Shown here: positions 34,109 through 43,218 of the stretch, in pieces
How the letters are laid out: every line of letters starts with the position of its first letter
Position numbering within the stretch: the first letter of the stretch is position 1
Source of the DNA: an uncultured Collinsella sp.
Lineage (GTDB): Bacteria > Actinomycetota > Coriobacteriia > Coriobacteriales > Coriobacteriaceae
Reading direction: 5' to 3'
Assembly (NCBI GenBank): GCA_905199225.1
Contig: CAJKFS010000008.1
Coordinates: 1-62,395 of the forward strand
Length of the DNA stretch: 62,395 nucleotides
The notes under the pieces: model-generated
The model's input: only the letters and a program-made list of their open reading frames with translations
Database searches by the model: none
What the model was told of the DNA's origin: nothing
Translations under genes and position numbers: made by a program

Positions 34109-35020
34109 ATGAACGCTTCATCGCTTTCCTTCCAAGACATCATCCTGCGCCTCCAGCAGTACTGGGGCGAGCAGGGCTGCGTCATTATGCAGCCCTATGA
34201 CTCCGAGGTCGGTGCCGGTACCTTCCATACCGCGACCACGCTGCGCTCGCTCGGTCCCGCCGAGTGGCGCACCTGCTATGCGCAGCCCTGCCGCCGTCCC
34301 GCCGACGGCCGCTACGGCGAGAACCCTAACCGCATGCAGCACTACTATCAGTTCCAGGTGCTCATCAAGCCCTCGCCGGTCAACGCTCAGGAGCTCTACC
34401 TGGGTTCGCTGGCCGCCATTGGCCTGGACCCCAACGACCATGACGTCCGCTTTGTCGAGGACGACTGGGAGAGCCCGACGCTCGGCGCCTGGGGCCTTGG
34501 CTGGGAGGTCTGGCTCAACGGCATGGAGGTCACGCAGTTTACGTACTTCCAGCAGGTGGGCGGCATCGAGGTCGACCCCGTGCCTGTCGAGATCACCTAC
34601 GGCCTGGAGCGTATCGCCATGTATGCCCAGGGCGTCAACTCCGTCTACGACCTGGTGTGGAGCTACCTGCCCGACGGCACGCCCATGACCTACGGCGACG
34701 TGTTCTTGGAGAATGAGCGCGAGTTCAGTGCTTATAACTTTGAGGTCGCCAACGTCGAGATGATGCGTCAGAAGTTTGACGACTACGAGGCTGAGTGCCA
34801 TTCCTGCCTGGAGCGCAAGCTTCCGCTGCCGGCGTACGACTGCGTCATGAAGTGCAGCCACGCCTTCAACCTGCTCGATGCCCGTGGCGCCCTGTCCGCG
34901 GTCGAGCGCGCCAACTACATCCTGCGCGTCCGCGCCGTCGCCAAGGCGTGCTGCGAGGCCTATATGGCCGAGGTCGCCGGAGTCAACGAGAATGCCGACC
35001 AGGAAGGCGAGGTGGCGTAA
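34109..35020 (+). CDS. glyQ: Glycyl-tRNA synthetase alpha subunit
   Basis: Catalytic subunit of the alpha2-beta2 bacterial enzyme that charges tRNA-Gly. 303 residues with QPYDSEVGAGTFHTATTLR, YAQPCRRPADGRYGENPNR and NGMEVTQFTYFQQVGG, all typical. glyS follows after three bases. No T-box leader is seen in the 59-base spacer; a TATAGT at 34057 lacks a -35. Confidence 0.97.
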   Translation: MNASSLSFQDIILRLQQYWGEQGCVIMQPYDSEVGAGTFHTATTLRSLGPAEWRTCYAQPCRRPADGRYGENPNRMQHYYQFQVLIKPSPVNAQELYLGSLAAIGLDPNDHDVRFVEDDWESPTLGAWGLGWEVWLNGMEVTQFTYFQQVGGIEVDPVPVEITYGLERIAMYAQGVNSVYDLVWSYLPDGTPMTYGDVFLENEREFSAYNFEVANVEMMRQKFDDYEAECHSCLERKLPLPAYDCVMKCSHAFNLLDARGALSAVERANYILRVRAVAKACCEAYMAEVAGVNENADQEGEVA

Positions 35021-35023
35021 GCC

Positions 35024-37120
35024 ATGGCAGACGCTAAGGATTTCCTGTTTGAGATCGGTACGGAGGAAATGCCCTCCGCACCGCTGAACAATGCCGTCAA
35101 GCAGCTTGGCACCATGATCGCCAAGGGCCTCGACGAGGCCGGTCTGGCCCACGGCGAGGTCCGCGTGATCTCGAGCCCACGTCGTCTGGCTGCGCTCGTG
35201 GCCGACGTCGCCACCGCGACCGATGAGGTTCACGAGGTCAAGCGTGGCCCCGCGGCCAACATTGCCTTCGACGCTGACGGTAACGCCACCAAGGCCGCCC
35301 AGGGCTTTGCCCGCAAGTGCGGCGTGGCTGCCGAGGACCTGGTGCGCCGCGAGGACACCGACGGTCGCGAGTACGTCTTTGCCGAGAAGAACATTCCTTC
35401 TGCCCCGGCTACCCCGATCCTGACGGCCCTGTGCGAGAAGACCATCGCCGGTTTGCAGTGGCCCAACTACCGCTCCCAGCGCTGGGGCCACGAGCACGCC
35501 ACGTTCGTGCGTCCGGTCCGCTGGATCTGCTGCCTTCTGGGCGAGGACGTCGTGCCCGTGTCGTTTGCAGACGTGACGAGCGGCAACACCACGCGCGGCC
35601 ATCGCGTCCTGGGCCCCGGTGACCACGTGGTCGCCAGCCCCGCCGTCTACGAGCAGGTGCTCGAGGACGCCGGCGTGCTCTCCGCCGAGCGCCGTCGCGA
35701 GGCCATCCTCGCCGGCATCGCCGAGGTCGAGGCTGCCCGTCCCGGCTGTCATGTTGACACGCCCAAGAAGGTCTTCGAGGAGGTCATCAACCTCTGCGAG
35801 TGGCCGACGGTGCTCGTCGGTACCTTCGATGAGGAGTTCCTCAAGGTTCCGCACGAGATCATCTGCGAGTCCATGCTCACCAACCAGCGCTACTTCCCGA
35901 TCTATGACGGCGAGGGCAAGCTGACGCGTGAGTTCGTGATCGTCTCGAACAGCAAACCCGAGAACGCCGAGCGCGTGATCGACGGCAACGAGCGCGTCGT
36001 GCGTGCTCGCCTGGACGACGCCAAGTTCTTCTACGAGGAAGACCTGAAGATCTCCCTCGACGAGTTCCGTGAGCGTCTGGCCAAGGTCGCCTTCCAGGAG
36101 AAGCTCGGCAGCGTGCTCGCCAAATCCGAGCGTATTGAGCAGCTCGCGCTCGCCATCGCTCGCGAGGCCCATCTGGGCGCTCACCTTGCCGCCGATGCCG
36201 CTCGCGCCGCTCACCTGTGCAAGGCCGACCTGGTATCCAACGCCGTCGTCGAGTTCACGAGCCAGCAGGGCGTGATGGGCGGTTACTACGCCACCGCGAT
36301 GGGGGAGAACGACGAGGTCGCCCACGCCATTCGCGATCATTATCGTCCCCGCTTTGCCGGTGACGAGCTGCCCGAGGGCACCGCTGGCTGCATCGTGGCC
36401 TGCGCCGACAAGCTCGATACCATCGCCGGTATCTTTGCCATCGGCGAGCCTCCGACCGGCTCCTCCGACCCCTACGCGCTGCGTCGTGCCGCTATCGGCA
36501 TCATCAACATCCTGCGCGACCGTCTGCCGATCGACCCCACGTCGCTGATTGACTTTGCTCTGCAGCTTTACAGCGAGCAGGGCATTGAGTTCGACGCCGC
36601 CGAGGTCGCCCAGCAGGTCCGTGACTTCTTCCATGGCCGCCTGGTGAGCATGGCCCGCGACGAAAAGATCCCGGCCGATACCGTTGCCGCCGTCTCCGCG
36701 GTGCACATCATCGCCCCGTCCGTCTTCTTCGCCCGCTGCGCCGCCCTCGACGAGGCCCGCAAGAATGATGCCGAGACCTTTGACAACCTTGCTACCGCCT
36801 ATGCCCGTGCCGCGCACATCTCCAAGCCCGAGCTGGGTGCGGAGTATGACCGCAGCCTGATGGGCGAGGTCGAGCTCGCGCTCGCCGACGCCTCCGAGGC
36901 TGCTCAGACCGCTGTCGATGCCGCCCTTATTGCCGAGGACTACCCGGCCGCATTTGCCGCCCTCGCCGCCCTGCGCGCGCCCATCGACCGTTTCTTCGAT
37001 GAGGTCATGGTCATGGACAAGGACGAGCAGCTTCGCGATAATCGCCTTAAGCTGCTCAACCGCTTCGAGGTCGTTTTCTCCGGTATCGCCAACATCGGTG
37101 AGCTTGCCCGCAAAAAGTAA
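35024..37120 (+). CDS. glyS: Glycyl-tRNA synthetase beta subunit
   Basis: 698 residues. The start FEIGTEEMPSAPL is the conserved beta-subunit N-terminus. HGHRFxxP-type motif appears as TRGHRVLGPG. An HD-like domain lies in the middle, and the C-terminus is an anticodon-binding/DALR-like region with DEVMVMDKDEQLRDNRLKLL. It binds and recognises tRNA-Gly with GlyQ. Confidence 0.97.
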   Translation: MADAKDFLFEIGTEEMPSAPLNNAVKQLGTMIAKGLDEAGLAHGEVRVISSPRRLAALVADVATATDEVHEVKRGPAANIAFDADGNATKAAQGFARKCGVAAEDLVRREDTDGREYVFAEKNIPSAPATPILTALCEKTIAGLQWPNYRSQRWGHEHATFVRPVRWICCLLGEDVVPVSFADVTSGNTTRGHRVLGPGDHVVASPAVYEQVLEDAGVLSAERRREAILAGIAEVEAARPGCHVDTPKKVFEEVINLCEWPTVLVGTFDEEFLKVPHEIICESMLTNQRYFPIYDGEGKLTREFVIVSNSKPENAERVIDGNERVVRARLDDAKFFYEEDLKISLDEFRERLAKVAFQEKLGSVLAKSERIEQLALAIAREAHLGAHLAADAARAAHLCKADLVSNAVVEFTSQQGVMGGYYATAMGENDEVAHAIRDHYRPRFAGDELPEGTAGCIVACADKLDTIAGIFAIGEPPTGSSDPYALRRAAIGIINILRDRLPIDPTSLIDFALQLYSEQGIEFDAAEVAQQVRDFFHGRLVSMARDEKIPADTVAAVSAVHIIAPSVFFARCAALDEARKNDAETFDNLATAYARAAHISKPELGAEYDRSLMGEVELALADASEAAQTAVDAALIAEDYPAAFAALAALRAPIDRFFDEVMVMDKDEQLRDNRLKLLNRFEVVFSGIANIGELARKK

Positions 37121-37154
37121 GCCAGCCTGCGCATAAGCGCAAAAGGAGCCCCGC

Positions 37155-38030
37155 ATGGATTGCCCGGTCACCGCTCGTCCCACCGTTATCGTTATCTCCG
37201 ACTCGCTCGGCGATACCGCTTGTGAGGTGGTGCTTGCGGCGTCCGGGCAATTTGATGAAGGGGTTTTTCGCGTTTTGCGCCTGCCTAAGGTGACCTCTGT
37301 GGAGCAGGTCAAGTCATTTGTGGGGCCGCGCGTCGATGCGGACCATCGCGATATTGCCGTGTTCCACACCATCGTCGATCCGGCGCTTCGCGCCCGCGTG
37401 CTCGATTATTTGGGCATGCTGCACATTCGCTCGGTCGACCTGATCGGTCCGACGCTCGCCGTATTGTCGTCGCTCATCGGTGTGCCGCCCAAGGGCGTTG
37501 CGGGCGTGATTCACAAGACCGATGACCGCTATTTCCATCGTATCGAGGCCATGGAGTATTTCGTTGAGCACGATGACGGGCGCGGCTGCGACGATCTGTC
37601 GGGTGCCGATATCGTGCTGCTGGGTGTGTCGCGTACATCCAAGACGCCGCTGTCGATGTATTTAGCCTATCAGGGCTACAAGGTCGCCAATGTCCCACTG
37701 GCGCATGGCATGGAGCCGCCCAAGTCGATCTACGAGGTCGACCCGATGCGCCTGTTCGGCCTGATTTCGACCGTCGATGTGATTTCCGAAATTCGCGATA
37801 GCCGCTTGGGCGATGACTACGCCCGTGCCGTTGCCGGCTCCTATGCCGAGCCCGAGAGCGTGCGCAGCGAGCTTGCGGAAGCCCGCGCGCTCATGAAACG
37901 CCTGGGCTGCTTTGTAGTGCGTACCGACGGCAAAGCCATCGAGGAAAGCGCTGCCGAGATCATTGCTCACCTCGAAGAGATTCAAGAGGCAAGAGCCCGC
38001 CGTGCCGCCCGCCGCGCTCAACAAAAGTAG
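37155..38030 (+). CDS. ppsR: Pyruvate, phosphate dikinase regulatory protein (kinase/phosphorylase)
   Basis: ADP-dependent Ser/Thr kinase and Pi-dependent phosphorylase that switches PPDK off and on. 291 residues of the DUF299 family, with SDSLGDTA at the start and the kinase P-loop GVSRTSKTPLSMYLA near residue 157. It lies 326 bases before ppdK, its known target, so the pair forms a regulatory unit. The alternative target, PEP synthase, is not in the window. GGAG precedes the ATG by seven bases. Confidence 0.94.
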   Translation: MDCPVTARPTVIVISDSLGDTACEVVLAASGQFDEGVFRVLRLPKVTSVEQVKSFVGPRVDADHRDIAVFHTIVDPALRARVLDYLGMLHIRSVDLIGPTLAVLSSLIGVPPKGVAGVIHKTDDRYFHRIEAMEYFVEHDDGRGCDDLSGADIVLLGVSRTSKTPLSMYLAYQGYKVANVPLAHGMEPPKSIYEVDPMRLFGLISTVDVISEIRDSRLGDDYARAVAGSYAEPESVRSELAEARALMKRLGCFVVRTDGKAIEESAAEIIAHLEEIQEARARRAARRAQQK

Positions 38031-38033
38031 CTC

Positions 38034-38092
38034 ACTTGGGACAAGGTTGTTTGGGTAGTTAATTTGGGACGGGGCTCTTTTAGCTACCCAAA
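38034..38092. repeat. Intergenic repeat with 9-bp inverted repeat
   Basis: TTTGGGTAG (38050-38058) pairs with CTACCCAAA (38084-38092). The loop and flank contain two GGGAC strings (CTTGGGACAAGG and TTTGGGACGGGG) and resemble the decayed copy at 30011-30036. Probably a short dispersed element directly after ppsR. Confidence 0.5.
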
Positions 38093-38121
38093 GAGAATAC
38101 TTGGAAATAATGCTGATAAAT

Positions 38122-38234
38122 GGTAAAGCGATTTAGCAAAAACATCGCATCCGACCTGCATTTTCCTTGTAGTGGTATCTTCATAAGGTAACCACCTTTA
38201 CCTACCGTTTACCGCCGGTTTTAGCACGTTTACC
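38122..38234 (+). promoter_or_regulatory. Phased TTTACC repeats upstream of ppdK
   Basis: TTTACC begins at 38197, 38208 and 38229, spaced 11 and 21 bases, i.e. one and two helical turns. A reverse copy GGTAAA lies at 38122 and a palindromic GGTAACC at 38187. This looks like an operator array for an unidentified regulator. The rest of the 326-base ppsR-ppdK gap is AT-richer than its surroundings up to about 38230 and contains no open reading frame of note. A TATAGT box lies at 38276 without a clear -35. Confidence 0.45.
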
Positions 38235-38356
38235 AAACCGCGCACCCTCTGCTCAAGCCTGTCCAAAACCCGCCGTATAGTTCCCTCACGGCCCGCATCC
38301 GGCGGGTCGATTCGTTACCACGGTCGTGCGCGTAAGCGCATGGAAGGGGAAGTATC

Positions 38357-41107
38357 GTGAGCGATTGCAAGAGGGTTTACCGTTTTGGAACCGACGCCCA
38401 GGGCACCTGTGTCACTGAGGGCGACAAATCCATGAACTTCGTGCTTGGCGGCAAAGGCGCAAACCTTGCCGAGATGAGCCGCATCGGTCTGCCGGTTCCC
38501 GGTGGCTTTACCATTACCTGCCAGACCTGTGTCGAGTACTCCGGTGCCGGCAACGTCTGGCTCGAAGGCGCACTCGATGAGATCGTTGCCGCCGAGGCGG
38601 ACCTCGAGGCCCGTTGCGGCAAGAAACTCGGCGATGCCTCCGATCCGCTGCTCGTGTCGGTTCGCTCGGGCGCTCCGTTCTCCATGCCCGGCATGATGGA
38701 CACGGTCCTCAACCTGGGCCTCAACGACGATTCCGTCCAGGGCCTTATCGCGCAGACGCAGAACCCGCGCTTTGCCTGGGACAGCTACCGTCGCTTTATC
38801 CAGATGTTCTCCAACGTCGTCATGGGCGTCGACGCCGACCTATTCGAGAACGCCCTGACCCAGGCCCGCCTGGTCGCCGGCGTTCGTGTCGATTCAGAGC
38901 TTTCGGCCGAGGACCTGCAGGAGCTCGTCGAGACCTTCAAGGGGATCTTCTCCGACAACGTTGAGGCCGCCCTGTACCCCGAGCTCGAGGTCGCCGACGG
39001 CAAGCCTGTCTTCCCGCACGACCCGGAGCTTCAGCTGCGCCTTGCCATTCAGGCTGTCTTTGGCAGCTGGATGAACGAGCGTGCGTGCATCTACCGCAAG
39101 CAGCATGGTATCTCCGACGAGCTCGGTACCGCCGTCAACGTTCAGGCCATGGCTTTTGGTAACAAGGGCGAGACCTCCGCGACCGGCGTCGCCTTTACGC
39201 GCAACCCGGCTGACGGCACCAAGGAGTTCTACGGGGACTTTCTGGTGAACGCCCAGGGCGAGGACGTTGTCGCCGGCATCCGCAACACCGAGCCCATCGC
39301 CGACCTCAAGACTACCCCGGGCCTCGAGTCCGCAGGCGAGGAGCTCGAGCGCGTGTTCCTGACGCTCGAGGATCACTATCGCGATATGTGCGATATCGAG
39401 TTCACCATCGAGCAGGGCAAGCTCTGGATGCTCCAGACCCGCGTGGGCAAGCGCACCGCCACCGCCGCCCTGCGCATCGCCATCGAGATGGTCGAGGAGG
39501 GCCTCATCACCCGCGAGGAGGCCGTGAGCCGCATCGACCCCGCACAGCTCGACCAGCTCCTGCACCCGCAGTTCGACGCCTCCAAGAAGTACGAGGCACT
39601 CGCTACCGGTCTTAACGCCAGCCCCGGTGCCGCCGTGGGCGAGGTCGTGTTCTCGAGTGATGACGCCGTCGCGCGTTCCGCCGAAGGCCATAAGGTCATT
39701 CTGGTCCGCTGGGAGACCAACCCCGACGACCTGAAGGGCATGGTTGCCGCCGAGGGCATCCTAACCAGCCACGGTGGCAAGACGAGCCATGCCGCCGTTA
39801 TCGCCCGCGGTATGGGTACGCCCTGCGTCTGCGGCGTCGAACGCTTCCATATCGACGCCGCCGAGAAGGTCGTGCACATCGAGGGCAGTGACCGCGTGCT
39901 GCATGAGGGTGATGTCATCTCCATCGACGGTACCCAGGGTATCGTCGTCGACGGCGCCGTTGATCTGGTTTCGGCCGAGCTCACCGGCGATCTGGACACT
40001 ATCCTGTCCTGGGCCGACGAGATTCGTCTGGACGAGACCGGTGGCCACGCCAACCACGTGCGCGTTAATGCCGACAACCCCGAGGACGCCGCGCTCGCAC
40101 TCGAGTTTGGCGCCGAGGCCATCGGTCTGTGCCGCACCGAGCACATGTTCCTGGGCGATCGCAAGAACATCATCCAGAGCTTTATCCTGTCTGACGATGA
40201 GGCCGTGAAGCAGCAGGCCCTGGCCGACCTGCTCAAGGTTCAGACCGAGGACTTCCTGGCGATGTTCAAGACCATGTCCGGTCGCGATGTGGTCGTCCGC
40301 CTGCTCGATCCGCCACTTCATGAGTTCTTGGATAATCCTCGAGAGCTCGAGGTCGCCATCACCAAGAAGGAAGCCGCTGGCGCCAGCGAGGAAGAGCTTG
40401 CCGTCCTGCGCGCCCGCCTGCGTCGCATTGACGGCATGGTCGAGTCCAACCCGATGCTCGGCCTGCGCGGCGTGCGCCTGTCCGTCGTCTTTGGCAATCT
40501 GCCGCTCATGCAGGTCCGCGCTGTGGCCACGGCTGCTGCCCGCCTTCTCAAGGATGGTGTCGACCCACGCCCCGAGATCATGGTTCCGCTCGTTTCCATC
40601 ACGGCAGAGCATGTCCAGACCCGCGAGGTCATTGAGCGTGTCATCGCCGAGGTTTCCGCCGAGGAAGGTGTCGAGCTCAACATTCCCGTGGGCACGATGC
40701 TCGAGCTGCCGCGCGCCTGCATTGTCGCCGACGAGATCGCCCATCATGCCGACTTCTTCTGCTTTGGCACCAACGACCTCACCCAGACGACCTTCGGCTT
40801 CTCCCGCGACGATGCCGAGGCCAAGTTCATTCCGCTGTACCTGCACAAGAAGATCCTGAAGGACAACCCCTTCGAGACCATCGACACGGCGGTGCTGGAG
40901 CTCGTGCGCTTGGCCGTCGAGAAGGGCCGCGCCACCAATCCCGACATGCACTTTGGCGTGTGCGGCGAACACGGCGGCGACCCCAAGTCCATCAAGGGCC
41001 TGTTTAACGTGGCTGACGCGGACTACGTGTCCTGCTCGCCCTATCGTGTGCCCCTCGCACGTCTGGCTGCCGCCCAGGCCAAGCTCGAGGCCAAGCGTTC
41101 CGCCTAG
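38357..41107 (+). CDS. ppdK: Pyruvate, phosphate dikinase
   Basis: Interconverts pyruvate + ATP + Pi and PEP + AMP + PPi; in anaerobes it can run as glycolytic or gluconeogenic. 916 residues from a GTG start with AAGGGGA about six bases upstream. Domains: N-terminal ATP-grasp (GGKGANLAEMSRIGLPVP), central phosphohistidine domain with catalytic His478 in GGKTSHAAVIARG, and a C-terminal PEP/pyruvate barrel with GVCGEHGGDP. Thr476, two residues before the His, is the expected phosphorylation site for the adjacent regulatory protein. The length is slightly greater than the common 870-880. Confidence 0.97.
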   Translation: MSDCKRVYRFGTDAQGTCVTEGDKSMNFVLGGKGANLAEMSRIGLPVPGGFTITCQTCVEYSGAGNVWLEGALDEIVAAEADLEARCGKKLGDASDPLLVSVRSGAPFSMPGMMDTVLNLGLNDDSVQGLIAQTQNPRFAWDSYRRFIQMFSNVVMGVDADLFENALTQARLVAGVRVDSELSAEDLQELVETFKGIFSDNVEAALYPELEVADGKPVFPHDPELQLRLAIQAVFGSWMNERACIYRKQHGISDELGTAVNVQAMAFGNKGETSATGVAFTRNPADGTKEFYGDFLVNAQGEDVVAGIRNTEPIADLKTTPGLESAGEELERVFLTLEDHYRDMCDIEFTIEQGKLWMLQTRVGKRTATAALRIAIEMVEEGLITREEAVSRIDPAQLDQLLHPQFDASKKYEALATGLNASPGAAVGEVVFSSDDAVARSAEGHKVILVRWETNPDDLKGMVAAEGILTSHGGKTSHAAVIARGMGTPCVCGVERFHIDAAEKVVHIEGSDRVLHEGDVISIDGTQGIVVDGAVDLVSAELTGDLDTILSWADEIRLDETGGHANHVRVNADNPEDAALALEFGAEAIGLCRTEHMFLGDRKNIIQSFILSDDEAVKQQALADLLKVQTEDFLAMFKTMSGRDVVVRLLDPPLHEFLDNPRELEVAITKKEAAGASEEELAVLRARLRRIDGMVESNPMLGLRGVRLSVVFGNLPLMQVRAVATAAARLLKDGVDPRPEIMVPLVSITAEHVQTREVIERVIAEVSAEEGVELNIPVGTMLELPRACIVADEIAHHADFFCFGTNDLTQTTFGFSRDDAEAKFIPLYLHKKILKDNPFETIDTAVLELVRLAVEKGRATNPDMHFGVCGEHGGDPKSIKGLFNVADADYVSCSPYRVPLARLAAAQAKLEAKRSA

Positions 41108-41147
41108 CGTTTAGCGTTTAGACGCCTAGCGTAGCCCCCCCCTTCAT

Positions 41148-41177
41148 ACCGCCCGTCTCATTCGTGAGGCGGGCGGT
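41148..41177 (+). terminator. Hairpin after ppdK
   Basis: A 12-bp stem, ACCGCCCGTCTC with GAGGCGGGCGGT (one G-T pair), loop ATTCGT. Only TA follows directly; a TTTTGTCTTTTT stretch starts about 13 bases later. Probably terminates ppdK. Confidence 0.6.
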
Positions 41178-41222
41178 TATCATGTGCGGGTTTTGTCTTT
41201 TTGTCTGCGCTAAAAATTGTTC

Positions 41223-41250
41223 TTGCAGCAGAAACCCGCGCGTGTATACT
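41223..41250 (+). promoter_or_regulatory. Promoter of rplS and its leader
   Basis: TTGCAG and TATACT with a 16-base spacer. The leader (about 41257-41319) has a GTGCCG/CGGCAC hairpin at 41272-41295, which could be a binding site for L19 autoregulation, but this is unproven. Confidence 0.65.
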
Positions 41251-41319
41251 CGAATACGTTTGTTCAACTACGTGCCGGCCAAGGTGGTACGGCACCTCTA
41301 GAAGAGTAAGGAATTGCAC

Positions 41320-41661
41320 ATGGATTACATCCGCGCAATCGAGCGTCAGCAGATCCGCGAGGACATTCCTCAGGTTCGCGTCGCCGACAACGTCAAGGTT
41401 CACTACCGCATTAAGGAAGGCGACCGCGAGCGCATCCAGGTCTTCCAGGGCGACGTCATCCGCATGGCCGGCGCCGGTGCCCGCGAGACCTTCACCGTCC
41501 GCAAGATGTCCTTCGGTGTCGGTGTTGAGCGTACCTTCCCGCTTCACAGCCCCAAGATCGCCAAGCTCGAGGTCGTTCGTCATGGTCGCGTCCGTCGCGC
41601 CAAGCTGTACTACCTCCGCGACAAGGTGGGCAAGGCTGCTCGCATCCCCGAGAAGCGCTAA
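41320..41661 (+). CDS. rplS: Ribosomal protein bL19
   Basis: 113 residues, at the 30S-50S interface. YIRAIERQQIRED at the start, HYRIKEGDRERIQVFQG, and FTVRKMSFGVGVERTFPLHSP are typical. ATG at 41320 has AAGGAA six bases upstream; a TTG six bases earlier does not. rplS is usually next to trmD; here glyQS and ppdK lie between. Confidence 0.97.
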   Translation: MDYIRAIERQQIREDIPQVRVADNVKVHYRIKEGDRERIQVFQGDVIRMAGAGARETFTVRKMSFGVGVERTFPLHSPKIAKLEVVRHGRVRRAKLYYLRDKVGKAARIPEKR

Positions 41662-41695
41662 GAAGATCGCAGCGTCTGTCCACTCGTTTGGACAC

Positions 41696-41725
41696 AAGGG
41701 TCACCTTCGGGTGGCCCTTCTTTTT
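41696..41725 (+). terminator. Terminator after rplS
   Basis: AAGGGTCACC/GGTGGCCCTT stem with a TTCG tetraloop, followed by CTTTTT. Confidence 0.9.
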
Positions 41726-41754
41726 ATCTGATTTGCATGCAAGGAGGGCCTGGT

Positions 41755-42543
41755 ATGGCCAACATGACGAGCTCGGTTTCGGCATCGCAGGTTGCCGGTG
41801 AGTTGGCGAGCGCTACGTTTGAGGAGATTCCCGCCCTCGTGGAGCATTATCGCGAGGATCCGCGCCAGCAGGTGATCAAGGCTTGCGAGCGTGCCCTCAA
41901 ACGCCATGCCAAAGAGCTTGCCGAGCGCGAGCGCGTCAACGGCATGTATCAGCTTATGCATGAGCTCGGCGGTGATGGTGTGGTCGTGGGCGTCGACGAG
42001 GTGGGCCGTGGCTCGGTAGCGGGTCCCTTGACCGTGTGTGCCGTGTGTCTTCCGATGGAGCCGCGCATCTGGGGCATCAACGATTCCAAAAAGCTCACGC
42101 CCGCGCGCCGCGAGCTGCTCTCGGTGAAGATAGCCGAGGTGGCGACTGCCATCGGCTTTTGCCATATCGCGCCGAAGGATATCGATGAAATGGGCATGGC
42201 CCGTGCTATCCGTACTGCCGTTGCGGGCGCCGTGGCCGATACGGGACTTGAACCCGACTGCGTCCTCATGGATGGCAACCCCTTGGGCGCCGTTCCTAAC
42301 GAGCGCGATGTGGTGAAGGGTGATGCCAAAATCGCCTGCATCGCCGCGGCGTCCATCATGGCCAAGGTCACGCGTGACGAGATGATGGTCGAGTACGACG
42401 CCGAGTATCCCGAGTACCATCTGGCCGAGTCGAAGGGCTATGCAAGCCCCGAGCATATCGAGGCCATTCGCAAACATGGACTTTGTCCACTGCACCGCGT
42501 GAGCTTTTGCGGAAACTTTCTGCAGACTGAGCGCCTTTTCTAG
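41755..42543 (+). CDS. rnhB: Ribonuclease HII
   Basis: Cleaves RNA in RNA-DNA hybrids and removes misincorporated ribonucleotides. 262 residues from the ATG at 41755, with AAGGAGG seven bases upstream; an alternative start at 41737 is inferior. Catalytic acids are in GVDEVGRGSVAGP and VLMDGNP, and SIMAKVTRDEMM is also typical. The roughly 70-residue helical N-terminus resembles the substrate-handling region of Gram-positive RNase HII. Confidence 0.96.
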   Translation: MANMTSSVSASQVAGELASATFEEIPALVEHYREDPRQQVIKACERALKRHAKELAERERVNGMYQLMHELGGDGVVVGVDEVGRGSVAGPLTVCAVCLPMEPRIWGINDSKKLTPARRELLSVKIAEVATAIGFCHIAPKDIDEMGMARAIRTAVAGAVADTGLEPDCVLMDGNPLGAVPNERDVVKGDAKIACIAAASIMAKVTRDEMMVEYDAEYPEYHLAESKGYASPEHIEAIRKHGLCPLHRVSFCGNFLQTERLF

Positions 42544-42593
42544 GTCAATTGTGGAGACAGGGACCTCAAGGGTTTTATAAACCTGCTGGTAGT

Positions 42594-42634
42594 GGGCCGT
42601 ATGCAACACCATTGCTGCGTACGGCCCGTTTTTT
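42594..42634 (+). terminator. Terminator after rnhB
   Basis: GGGCCGTATGCA pairs with TGCGTACGGCCC (one G-T), 10-base loop, followed by GTTTTTT. The spacer before it (42544-42593) contains GGAGACAGGGAC, similar to the GGGAC-type repeat strings elsewhere. Confidence 0.9.
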
Positions 42635-42732
42635 GACGGCATTTGGTCAGCTTTTGGTTTGCTTCCGGTACTTACCCGCATGAAAGGTGCCCTCATCATC
42701 GGGGCAATGCAGCGTGCGGGAAAGGAGACCCC

Positions 42733-43218
42733 ATGAGTGCCGCAAGCAAAAAGAGCAAGACGCAGCAGCTCAAGGAGCGTTGGGAAAACGGCGAGCTCGA
42801 CTGCGGGGCGATGACGCCCGAGTTTATCAAGGGACTCAGTCCCCGCGAGCTGGGCATGCTGGGCGAGCTGATCACCATCGACTACTTTAACGAGCGCGGC
42901 TACACCTTGCTGGAGCAGGGTTATCGTTGCACCGAGGGCGAGGCCGATCTGGTGCTGCTCGATGAGCTCGACGATGTCGTGGTGATGGCCGAGGTCAAGA
43001 CCAGACGCGTCGCACTGGATTGCAACACGCGGGTCTTTCCCGAGGAGGCCGTGGACGCCCAAAAGCAACGCCGCTACCGCCGCATCGCAAGTTGCTATCT
43101 CATGGAGCATTATCCGCTCAAGGCGATTCGCTTCGATGCCGTGGGTGTCACCATTCGCGGCGGGCATATCGCCGAGATCGAGCATCAGTACAACGCGTTC
43201 GATTGGCAGGTGTCGTGA
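42733..43218 (+). CDS. yraN: YraN/UPF0102 family endonuclease-like protein
   Basis: 161 residues from the ATG at 42733 with AAAGGAGA four bases upstream. GELITIDYFNERGY, EGEADLV and VMAEVKTRR give the E-D-ExK pattern of restriction-endonuclease-like folds. Biochemical role poorly known; homologues sit beside comM and dprA as here, which suggests DNA processing during recombination or transformation. The N-terminal 40 residues are a basic extension. Confidence 0.9.
   Translation: MSAASKKSKTQQLKERWENGELDCGAMTPEFIKGLSPRELGMLGELITIDYFNERGYTLLEQGYRCTEGEADLVLLDELDDVVVMAEVKTRRVALDCNTRVFPEEAVDAQKQRRYRRIASCYLMEHYPLKAIRFDAVGVTIRGGHIAEIEHQYNAFDWQVS

Noticed and set aside
34118..37372. 1084-codon open frame on the minus strand opposite glyQ-glyS
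   Set aside because: It covers two well-conserved synthetase genes in full, has no recognisable domains and a Gly/Val/His/Asp-rich composition typical of the antisense frame of GC-rich coding DNA.
41101..41132. CGCCTAGCGT direct repeat after ppdK
   Set aside because: Two 10-base copies 22 bases apart, the first including the stop codon; too short and simple to support a function.
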